Assembly (NCBI GenBank): GCA_030512335.1
Contig: JAULSU010000002.1
Coordinates: forward strand, 372,001 to 436,000
Direction: 5' to 3'
Length of the DNA stretch: 64,000 nucleotides
From: Immersiella caudata
Taxonomy: Eukaryota; Ascomycota; Sordariomycetes; Sordariales; Lasiosphaeriaceae
The notes beneath the pieces were generated by a model, which had not been told where the DNA came from, did not search any database, and saw nothing but the letters and a program-made list of their open reading frames with translations. The position numbers and the translations under genes were made by a program. Of the stretch, positions 56,705 to 64,000 are shown piece by piece (within the stretch, counting starts at the first letter, position 1; the number at the start of each line of letters is the position of its first letter).

Positions 56705-58856
56705 ATGCTCCCCCTCTTCCCTCTCGCCCTAGCCCTAGCGGCAGCAACCTCCGCCGCAGCCACCAGCTTCGGAGGCGTAAACCACTACTTCCTCGCCGCC
56801 CTTGAGCGCAGGGAACGCCAATCCGTCATCCGCACCCTCCACAACTCCGGCGTTCGCGTCATCCGCACCTTCGTCCGCCCCGAAATCTATGACTCCGAAA
56901 AGGGCAACCCCAAAGCCAAATGGCCCGACGTCGAATCCCCCATGGGCGTCTTCGCCAACCCTCTGAGTTCCATCCTCGATCGGTACGATGACATGCTTCA
57001 AGACGTCAATTCCATCAGCGGAGGGCGTATGAAGGTTATTTTGAGTCTTCATGATGCAAATATGATTGCGGGTTTCACGCAGCCGTGCGATGCGTATTGT
57101 CAGTACATGAAGGGCCGGGGGATGCACTGGTGGAGCTTCTACACCGATCGGACGATCCGCGAGGCATTCAAGAACCGTCTGAGGAATATCTTGGTCAGTT
57201 ACAAGTCCAAGAACTTTGTGGGCAGGCCGTGGAGGGATCTAAGCCATATTATCATGGCTATCAACTTGGAGAATGAGCCCGGGGTGGGCGGGAATCAGGG
57301 GCTTGTTACCGGGACTGGGTGGACATGCGACATATCGACATTCCTGAGGGGGATACTTTCGGAACGCATCGCGGTTGCGACGGGAGCCATTGGCGGGGCT
57401 TTGTCGGGGTCAAATAATTACCCGGACGAGACGTTTTCTTGCGCCGCGGTCGACATCATTTCGTTGCACGGGTACTTTGCGAGTAGCTCAGGGGCCAGCG
57501 CAGGGCAGCCGTGGTGCCAACTCCTGGGGGGCTCGAGCTCGTTACTTGCGAGGGCAAAGGCGTCCGGGAAGTTGCTCATGGCCGAGGAGTGGGTGTACAA
57601 TGGGGGTACGGCTGGCAAGGCGGCGGATATCACGTCTCAGGGGCATGCCCTCAACGCTTTGGGAATACCGTGGAGCTATTGGGATGTCATGACTGGGAGT
57701 GAGTCGTGCAGTGCCTGCAATCATCCCGAGGTGTCGATTACGAATACCTCTCCGACGGGGGCTTGGGCGGCGTTGAGTGGTGTCTTGCGAGAGGCGAACA
57801 CGGTACCGTCGGCTCAGGACTGGTCGAAGTTTATGTCGACTTCTGGTAGTGGGACTGCTATCACGGATGGGACTTGTGGTACCTCCGCGGGGACTTGCAC
57901 CTGGGGGTGTTCAGGCTGGAAGTGTGGTGCCCAGAGTGAGTTGCCAATGCTTTTTCCGTTTCTTTTACACTCGCCATAGTGTGCTGACTTGATTGCAGAT
58001 CCATGCCAAGGAGATCTAGACTGCAGCGGCAACTCAGTATGCAGTGCGTGCACATGGGGATGCCGTGAGTTTGACCGTGTTTATTCGATAGAAGCTGAGA
58101 TGCTGACTTGGCTCTAGAGGGATGGAAGTGCTCGTCATCAAGCCCGTGCAAGGATCAACTGCAGTGCATCTCCGGAACTTGTCAGAAGTGCGTCTGGGGC
58201 TGTCTCGGCTGGTCGTGCAGTAGCAGCAGCCCGTGTTCAGGGGAATTTGAGTGCATCTCTGGCACGTGCAAGCCATGCGCTTGGGGCTGTCATGGTATGT
58301 TCTGCTTTCCTAAGATGCTTTCCTAAGATGGCTATCAAGTTGACTAACAACGCCTAGGATGGGTAAGCTAAGGCCTTCGTTAACATTGAAAGACCCCTGA
58401 GCAACGCTTACAGAAGTCTAGTCTTGCTCCAAATCAAGTCCCTGCAAGGGCGTCAACCAGTGCGAATCTGGCGTGTGCAAGCCCTGTGTGAGTAGCTCGA
58501 AGCCATTACTGGTGTGCATTTGAGGCCTTTGCTAACCTGGCCTCAGACCTGGGGGTGCCCCGGCTGGCAGTGCGGCTCATCCAGCCCCTGCCAGGGAGAT
58601 CTCGAATGCAGAGGGGGAACCTGTGGCGATTGTGTAAGCGGATGTTCCTTCACCCCTGACGCGTCGATCCGGTGCAAGTACACATGCTGATATTTTTGAC
58701 CATGGTAGACGTGGGGGTGCCTTGGATGGTCTTGCTCAGGTACGTACACCCTACTCCTCGATTTGCTTGGGCGTTCACTGACAATCTTCGTGGGCAGCTT
58801 CCCAGCCTTGCAAGAGCGGTCGAGTTTGCTCAAACGGCGTCTGCAAAGCAGCTTGA
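56705..58856 (+). CDS. Secreted GH5-like glycoside hydrolase with seven tandem Cys-rich modules
   Basis: Eight exons: 56,705-57,935, 57,999-58,064, 58,118-58,294, 58,358-58,362, 58,422-58,487, 58,547-58,633, 58,709-58,739 and 58,798-58,856, giving 573 residues. A signal peptide (1-20) precedes a TIM-barrel catalytic domain (about 21-380) with AINLENEPG (acid/base Glu191), SLHGYF and MAEEWVYNG (nucleophile about Glu295), plus aromatic WSYWD. This layout is that of GH5-type mannanases or glucanases, with substrate unproven. From about residue 390 follow seven copies of C-x-WGC-x-GW-x-C-x(4)-PC-x(4-6)-C-x(3-5)-C-x2-C. These are not CBM1. They probably bind polysaccharide or wall. Introns 2-7 mostly fall at module edges or at the GW. 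Exon 4 is only 5 nt. No lesion seen. Confidence 0.85.
57876..58856 (+). repeat. Tandem WGC-GW Cys module array in the GH5-like gene
   Basis: Seven coding repeats: CTWGCSGWKCGAQNPC, CTWGCQGWKCSSSSPC, CVWGCLGWSCSSSSPC, CAWGCHGWSCSKSSPC, CTWGCPGWQCGSSSPC, CTWGCLGWSCSASQPC, with the preceding Cys-rich linker as a partial first unit. Each is followed by a C-x-G-x-C-type tail. Six or more introns of 50-75 bp interrupt the array, consistent with growth by exon duplication. Confidence 0.8.
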
Positions 58857-59156
58857 TGTTTCTGCCTGCGAGGGCTCCTGCGCTACCCAAAGGGCGTAAG
58901 GGGTACAGAATAACCCATTCCCCTTCTGAAATAGGTGTAACTTTTAAACTTCCTGCTCCCGTTCTCATTGTTCCACTCGAGGTGGTACAAGATTTTAACT
59001 TCCAAACTGAAGTTTCCAATGCACTGATAGAGTTCAAATCTCTAAAGTTACAAGTCGCATGACAACTTTATAATCTTCGATTTCCCTCATCTCCCGTTTC
59101 ACATTCAACTTCCAACACATGATAGCAGAATCTCACGGCCATCATTTCCAAACACC
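58857..59156. other. Intergenic spacer
   Basis: 3' flank of the GH5-like gene. Nothing recognised. Confidence 0.4.
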
Positions 59157-59660
59157 ATGCACTCCTTTCTCGAACCGATACATCACAACCTCGAACGCAG
59201 CCCGCTCTGCACACTCCCGACAGTGTCCTCCACCAAATTATGGGGTCGATGGACCATGTCTCATTGTTGTGTCTCCGCCGTATCAGCCGCACCTTCAGGC
59301 GACTCTTTTCCGACCGCCAATTCCGACATCTCCACGACGATCGTGATATCGACATGACCTGGCCCATCACAACATGCGGCGAGCAGAGAATCCAACTGGC
59401 ATGGAAACGCGAGAGCGTTCCAGCTGGACTCCGGCCTGGCCTCAGCGCGCTCTTACAAAAGGATATGTATTGTGGGGCTTGTCAAAACGCCACGGCGATG
59501 CCGTTAAAGCCGAAGCAATGCATCTTCATGGTGTAGAAGAGGAGGGCTGTATTGCTCCGAGCGCAATGCAAAACACCCAGTGGGATTCTTCTCTAGCCGC
59601 CAGCAAAAACAGGACGCGAAATCCCGGATTTGCATTGGACGTGAGGGGAATGTCCGAGTC
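59157..59660 (+). pseudogene. F-box-like protein fragment, frameshifted
   Basis: Pieces of a fungal F-box-type protein: SPLCTLP in one frame, then after a shift near 59,222 MDHVSLLCLRRISRTFRRLFSD, then LLQKDMYCGACQNA (a Cys pair usual in this group), then after a shift near 59,533 GVEEEGCIAPSAMQN. At least two frameshifts and no full C-terminus. F-box proteins recruit substrates to SCF ubiquitin ligases. This copy is dead. Confidence 0.6.
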
Positions 59661-60747
59661 TGCGAGCATCTGGTCATCACTTAGGCTGATGTTGAGGCTT
59701 GGCTCGGGCCCATGAATATTATTCCCTTCCCGAGCCGCAAGCACGAAAGCCACATGTCCGCATCGACTTCTCTTTTCTGCGCCCACGACGATCGAGTGGA
59801 GGGGAAATAACAGTCAATGGCCGGAAGCCCCTCTGTAGCAGGAAGAATAGTTATCTTCACCCCAACCGATCGGCCGTTGGTCAAACTTCGCCCCGCATCC
59901 TCATATCGTGGATAATTCACATCAAAGTTCCCGGTGCCGGGCTGACCAACTCGTTCCAAGGAGACCAGCTCATGCGATTTTTTTTCCCTAATCCGTGAGC
60001 GTGGCGGTGACGCAATGGTTACAAAACCGCATGGAAAGCACCCCCTGGAACTCCGCACCTTTAATCCAAACTTATACTCGTGCGTTAGATTTTCAGCGTC
60101 TCGCACTAAGCACAAGGACAAGAACTTGCATTTTTGGGGCGGTTGGGCGTCGAATCCCATCTTCTGTGCTCAGCACGGGTCGTCATGGGCAATTTCCGGC
60201 TACGGGTCCCGCACGGCTTGTACCGGGACTGCGGATGCGCAGCAGGAAGCACCGGGGGTCCCTTCCCCCGTCGGGTCCGAGGGTCTGAGGGTTTGACCAC
60301 GGGTTGCCGGGCCCCCTCGGTCCCCCCTCACCCGAAAGAAATGAAAAAGCACTTGATCAGGTGTTCGCCCACAATCAACCCGCATGTGATATCTGTAGTA
60401 CGCGCGCGTGTTGTTGTGGAGGTGATTGAAAGGCCCCCTCTCAACCTGGAAATTACGCATGAACTTGGGCCTCCTCAGCTGCAGCCTCAATTGAATGGAG
60501 CGAGTGGCTGCTGCAAGGTGATCCGGACCGGAAATAACCCCCATACGCAGCCCTACCCTTCATCTAAGCATGCAGTAATACGGAGAAGACATCAAATATC
60601 GAATTGCAACCCACGACGGCAGACCTTCATGGCCGCACAGACGTTGAGAACTCTGGGCATAATAAGGTCCCGCGATGTCCCTTTCATCACCATCTCATCT
60701 CTACTCTATCCCTACTCCAAAGGGTTCTCAGTTCAGCATCTCCCATC
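59661..60747. other. Intergenic region upstream of the esterase
   Basis: A 159-codon minus frame (59,681-60,160) and a plus frame from 60,134 lack recognisable features. A GGCGTCGAATCCCATC stretch at about 60,147-60,162 looks like a tRNA T arm but has no cloverleaf around it. A short AT-rich CATAATAAGG lies about 90 bp before the esterase start. Confidence 0.4.
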
Positions 60748-61689
60748 ATGGCCCTGGCATCATCTCTCAACGGGTGGTCCTTCCACCCCTACCCCGCCTT
60801 CGCCCCCACCCTCTACCCCAACACGGCCTTCTGGAATGCCACCAACCCATCCAAAAACGTCACCTATCAAATTCAACTCTCATGGCCCTTCTCCTGGTCC
60901 TCCTCGCCCAACACCACCGCCTCCAACAAAACCGCCTTGACCATGTATGTCCTCGACGGTAACGCGTACGGCACCACCGCAGCCGAAGCCGTCAAGCGTC
61001 GTCCCCCTCCGGCTCCCACCCAGCCCGACCACCTCGTCGTCAGCATCGGGTATCCCCTCACCGATGCTGTCTACGCCATCACCCAGCGCGGAATCGATTT
61101 CAGTCCCCCGCTGCCAACCCCCGGCCCAACTTCGGGCGCCGACGACTTCCTCACCTTCATCAGCGGCACGCTACGTCCCTGGGTCCGGAAGAGGGTATTC
61201 CCTTCCGTCAAGTTCAAGCGAGATGCGCTCTACGGCCACTCTTTCGGCGGGTTATTCGTCGTGTATTCGTTAATCTCACGGCCGGATGCATTCGATACCT
61301 TCCTGGCAGCAAGTCCGTCGCTGTGGTGGAATCGGGGGATTATCCTCGACGAAGTCTCCAACAGGCTGGGAAGTCTTGCGACGCCGCCTGGGTTGTCGAC
61401 GCCGGCGGCAAATCATTCGCGACCCGCGGTGATGATTACTTATGGTGATTTGGAGCAGTTTCCGGTGCGAAGGAGGAAGGAGACGGAAGCGGAATTTCAG
61501 GCGAGGAAGGGGAGGATCATGACGAGGTTCAATGCGAGCATGACGGTGCAGTGTCACGATTTGTACGATAGGATCAAGGGGAGTGGGAAGGTGAGGGATG
61601 TGATTTTGAAAGAGTATGCTGGGCAGGAGCATAACAGTGTGGCGGCGAGTGCGATTACGGATGGGTTGGAGTATTTTGTCGACTGGTAA
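60748..61689 (+). CDS. Alpha/beta hydrolase, IroE-like siderophore esterase
   Basis: 313 residues, intronless. ATG 60,748 (ATCATGG context) is preferred to the upstream ATG because homologous-looking sequence begins there and no signal peptide is present. LTMYVLDGNAYGTTAAEAV resembles the esterase D/IroE opening. The nucleophile elbow is YGHSFGGLF (Ser165), followed by FLAASPSLWW, a strong marker of this family, and a C-terminal EHNSV with the catalytic His295. Members hydrolyse ferric siderophore ester bonds in the cytosol to release iron. Triacetylfusarinine-type substrates are likely in ascomycetes, although the substrate here is inference. No siderophore genes adjoin it. Confidence 0.85.
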   Translation: MALASSLNGWSFHPYPAFAPTLYPNTAFWNATNPSKNVTYQIQLSWPFSWSSSPNTTASNKTALTMYVLDGNAYGTTAAEAVKRRPPPAPTQPDHLVVSIGYPLTDAVYAITQRGIDFSPPLPTPGPTSGADDFLTFISGTLRPWVRKRVFPSVKFKRDALYGHSFGGLFVVYSLISRPDAFDTFLAASPSLWWNRGIILDEVSNRLGSLATPPGLSTPAANHSRPAVMITYGDLEQFPVRRRKETEAEFQARKGRIMTRFNASMTVQCHDLYDRIKGSGKVRDVILKEYAGQEHNSVAASAITDGLEYFVDW

Positions 61690-61929
61690 CTACCTAACTA
61701 CCTGGCTACCTACCTCGTAGGTACATAATTATCGCGTTTGATTCGACTACTTGCGTGTATCGATGTAACTTCTCCGCCCCAGTGTTTCAAACATTTCTTG
61801 AGGATGCCCCGCCTGAAATGCCCTGGTGGTGTGCGTGGCGGAAAAACGGTGAGACAGGAGCGTGTGCGTTTTGTGAAATTAAGTTCGCGGCTGCCGTGTA
61901 GACATGGCCCGGGGGCACTAACGGGTTTG
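61690..61929. other. Short spacer
   Basis: Contains a small CTACCTAC-type repeat just after the esterase (61,690-61,725). Nothing else is visible. Confidence 0.4.
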
Positions 61930-62213
61930 CGTTGCACAGTGTGCGAGGTGTCGGCATGGACGTTGTACCCCTGGATTTTGGGAAGATGCGTCTCGGGTAT
62001 GTGGCGCTTCAACGCCTGCTCGAACGGCCCTGGTTTGGTCGACTTTGGATCCGACAGGAGATTATCCTCGGCTCGGTCGAGTCTGCTATTCGATACAGAC
62101 ACTGTGAACTTGAGTGGCCTCACTTCCAACATATTGAACTGGAAGAGAGAAGAGACACCTTCGTTGTCCCACGGGCTTGGCACCCAGTATTCCCTATCAT
62201 TATTACTTACTAG
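61930..62213 (+). pseudogene. HET protein fragment
   Basis: Encodes LQRLLERPWFGRLWIRQEIIL followed by IRYRHCELEWPHFQ, the segment after the WIDAxCI motif in HET-6-type proteins. The HET start, the YVWG motif and the C-terminal part are absent. It is a relic truncated on both sides. Confidence 0.7.
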
Positions 62214-62490
62214 TACATTTATAGGCTTGTTTAAAACCTTAACAGGGAGACCCTATATAAGAGCGAGCCTGATAAGAGGACATATTTCACAGCTGTTAAA
62301 ATGGACGCAGCGGGTAAGGCGACAGCTAAGCGCCACTTTATCGTAGATTAGTTTCTTTTAGTGTAAATCCAGGCTAGGCGCGAAGACAAGAAGAATAGGA
62401 ACCGTCCTCTTTGTTGACCAGAGGCCTAGGGCCCCTGAACCCCTTTCTTTCTAGCAGACATCAGGCAGTCGGCAACTTCGCCATGGAGCG
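62214..62490. other. Spacer with a TATA-like CTATATAAG, possible repeat remnant
   Basis: Between the HET relic and the F-box-like gene. CCCTATATAAGAGCG at about 62,251 and a purine/pyrimidine-rich 3' part resemble a retroelement promoter, but no second copy is visible in the window. Confidence 0.3.
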
Positions 62491-64000
62491 TCAACGTCGC
62501 CACAGCCTCGAGCGAGGGAACGCCTTTCGCTGCATCTCTTTACCCCATTTTCCCGAGTCGTATCCCTGACCCATCGCCTCCGTCTCCTTTTCCCGCTCCA
62601 GCGCCCTTCGCTCATCGACATCATCGCCCGTGAGCCAGGGGTGAAAGTTCTCCCACCAGAGATAAAAGAGAAACACCTTTAGGCCGCCGCTGGCGAGCTT
62701 CTTGCGGACATGTCGGACCATTACCCGGTATATCTCCGCGTGTCGCCCTCTGCGCCGAGCCTTGCCCGGAATGCCGGGCACACCGCGGAGGGCAGCCACG
62801 ACGTCGTCTCGATCGTGCGCGTCACGCACGTGGAGCTCCAGCGTCAGGGACGGCAGCCGCGCGTGCGCGCGGAGGAGGTCAAGGAGGTGGGCGAAGCCAA
62901 TGGTAGCGTTTACGTTGCACCGAATGCTCGCGATGAGTGTAAGTCGCCTGATGTGCTGGAGCACATGTGTGAGCGGCGGCGCATCCCAGCCACGTGCGCC
63001 GGCGGCTGTGCACCAACCGATGTCATTGTACGCGGCCACGATGTGGTTGCAGCCGTAGAACACCTCCGAGGCTAAGGCGTGGAATCTCCTATTGACAAGA
63101 AAGTAGGAAGCGGGGACTCGGTTGCAGCAATAACAGCGGCCCCTGAACGCGATGCTGCTCTTTGCACAAAACGCTTTGTCAAGCAGCCAGGTAAAACGCC
63201 CATCGACCTGAGAAAGCTCCATCACTTTCCCTCCTGAGCTCTCGCTACCCTGCCTGCTCAGCGCCCACTCTCTACCGCCAGTGTAGACGAGCTCGAACTC
63301 ATCGTAGACAAGATGGGTGAAGCTCAGGACCCGGAGTTGGAGTTCTGCTGGGAGATCCAAGAACGGGAAGCTGGGCTGGTAGGTTGTTGCTTGGACTGTG
63401 GCTTTTGCCAAGGCAAAGAGCTGCTCGCCATGGGAACTCGGCACCGTCGTCCGCGGTCCGAAGGAGATGCCGAAGTCCTTGAGCAGACTGAGTCGGCGGA
63501 GCGGCTTCACCACGAGCTGCTCAGCCGTCTTAACATCTTTGACCGCGCAGTACACGTAAAGACTGAGAAGCCGCGGCTCGGCGTGGCGAGCTAGCTTCGA
63601 GCAGATTCTATCCCACTGGGCAGCACTGCGGCGGTCGAGGCTTGAGCGGCTATCCAGAGGTCGCTCGCAGCGATGTGCAACTTCGCTCTTCCAACTCGAT
63701 TCCCTCCAGTCGAATCTCCCGCTGCAGCTGTAGGTGCCAAGATGTTCCAGTCGGTCGTCGGCCGAGATCGGATGTGTGCAGGCCCCTGTCAGGAAGCACC
63801 CGGTGCATCCACAAGGCGTGAGGCTGACGAGCAGGCATCTCATGGCTTTCATAGCTCGGGGGCTGAGGTTCTCCAGCACATCGAGACCGCCAGGGCCACT
63901 GGCTGAAACGCCCCAAATGTGGGAGCGGTATAAAGCGTCCTCCACATCATCGTGGACGGCACGGCACACGAGTAAGAGGTTGATCGGAATCCTGCTTTTC
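62491..64000 (-). CDS. F-box-like protein, 5' end beyond the window
   Basis: The minus frame is open from the right edge (KSRIPINLLLVCRAVHDDVE) to the stop at 62,491, at least 502 codons. The first ATG-like start in view is in fact GTG, so the true start lies outside. ENLSPRAMKAMRCL is near the visible start. An F-box-like FPFLDLPAELQLRVLSFTHLV sits about two fifths along (near 63,340). A Cys cluster CYCCNR and LVNRRFHALASEVFYGCN follow, then HVLQHIRRLTLI. This is the layout of a large fungal family usually left as hypothetical, perhaps SCF substrate receptors. The C-terminus is charged (ERRALEREKE). No lesions seen. Confidence 0.8.
   Translation of the reverse strand, partial: KSRIPINLLLVCRAVHDDVEDALYRSHIWGVSASGPGGLDVLENLSPRAMKAMRCLLVSLTPCGCTGCFLTGACTHPISADDRLEHLGTYSCSGRFDWRESSWKSEVAHRCERPLDSRSSLDRRSAAQWDRICSKLARHAEPRLLSLYVYCAVKDVKTAEQLVVKPLRRLSLLKDFGISFGPRTTVPSSHGEQLFALAKATVQATTYQPSFPFLDLPAELQLRVLSFTHLVYDEFELVYTGGREWALSRQGSESSGGKVMELSQVDGRFTWLLDKAFCAKSSIAFRGRCYCCNRVPASYFLVNRRFHALASEVFYGCNHIVAAYNDIGWCTAAGARGWDAPPLTHVLQHIRRLTLIASIRCNVNATIGFAHLLDLLRAHARLPSLTLELHVRDAHDRDDVVAALRGVPGIPGKARRRGRHAEIYRVMVRHVRKKLASGGLKVFLFYLWWENFHPWLTGDDVDERRALEREKETEAMGQGYDSGKWGKEMQRKAFPRSRLWRR

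Noticed and set aside
57876..58856. CBM1 cellulose-binding modules
   Set aside because: The Cys spacing and the Q-C-G-G signature of CBM1 are absent. The units have WGC-x-GW instead.
59681..60160. 159-codon minus-strand frame after the F-box fragment
   Set aside because: No recognisable motif, low-complexity start, and it overlaps other frames of similar length.
60130..60170. tRNA T-arm-like sequence
   Set aside because: No A box, acceptor or anticodon stem can be found at the right distances.
1..64000. CRISPR array, operon or bacterial features
   Set aside because: Spliceosomal introns, RIP-like decay and eukaryotic families exclude a prokaryotic reading. The subterminal GACTAAGACT repeats are transposon ends, not spaced direct repeats.

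Overview
The window looks like a filamentous ascomycete (Pezizomycotina) nuclear chromosome. The evidence is short GT-AG introns with CTAAC-like branch points, heterokaryon-incompatibility (HET) genes, a cutinase, an A-T-TE NRPS-like gene, and a sharp split into an AT-rich compartment and a GC-balanced one. The AT-rich half carries C:G to T:A decay of the kind left by repeat-induced point mutation (RIP). The species cannot be named from the sequence.

Positions 1 to about 30,870 are an AT-rich repeat island with no host gene that I can support. It holds several decayed Gypsy-type retrotransposon copies (pol mostly on the minus strand), each with a tRNA-like module near its 3' end. It also holds hAT transposons and two large LTR-like elements in inverted orientation at 1.33 and 29.5 kb. 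The best-resolved structure is a nest: a Gypsy copy was entered by hAT-I (6,096-13,339, duplication ACTTTAAG). hAT-I was then entered by a deleted hAT-I derivative (6,322-7,193, duplication CTAAGTAT) and by hAT-II (7,810-11,293, duplication AGTTCAGT). hAT-II was in turn entered by a GC-rich LTR-like element (9,429-9,938, duplication CCAT). Apart from that last insertion the hAT-II transposase frame is open from end to end.

Positions 30,870 to 42,000 are a transition zone of minus-strand genes, most of them broken: a HET-ankyrin pseudogene, an intact O-methyltransferase, an A-T-TE NRPS-like pseudogene butted against a truncated unknown gene, and a second unknown pseudogene. Several nonsense codons fit TGG to TGA or CAG/CAA to TAG/TAA. 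This looks like a dead secondary-metabolite locus with one surviving tailoring enzyme.

Positions 43,000 to 64,000 are more normal gene space: aquaporin, cutinase, a multi-TM protein with a Pro/Gln tail, a HET protein with a single in-frame stop, a small secreted Cys-rich protein with a single in-frame stop, a secreted GH5-like hydrolase with seven tandem Cys-rich WGC-GW modules, an F-box pseudogene, an IroE-like siderophore esterase, a HET fragment, and the 3' part of an F-box-like gene that runs off the right edge.

The most unusual items are the GH5-like protein with its per-module exons and a 5-nt micro-exon, the nested hAT locus with paralogous empty sites, and the tRNA-like module carried by the Gypsy element.
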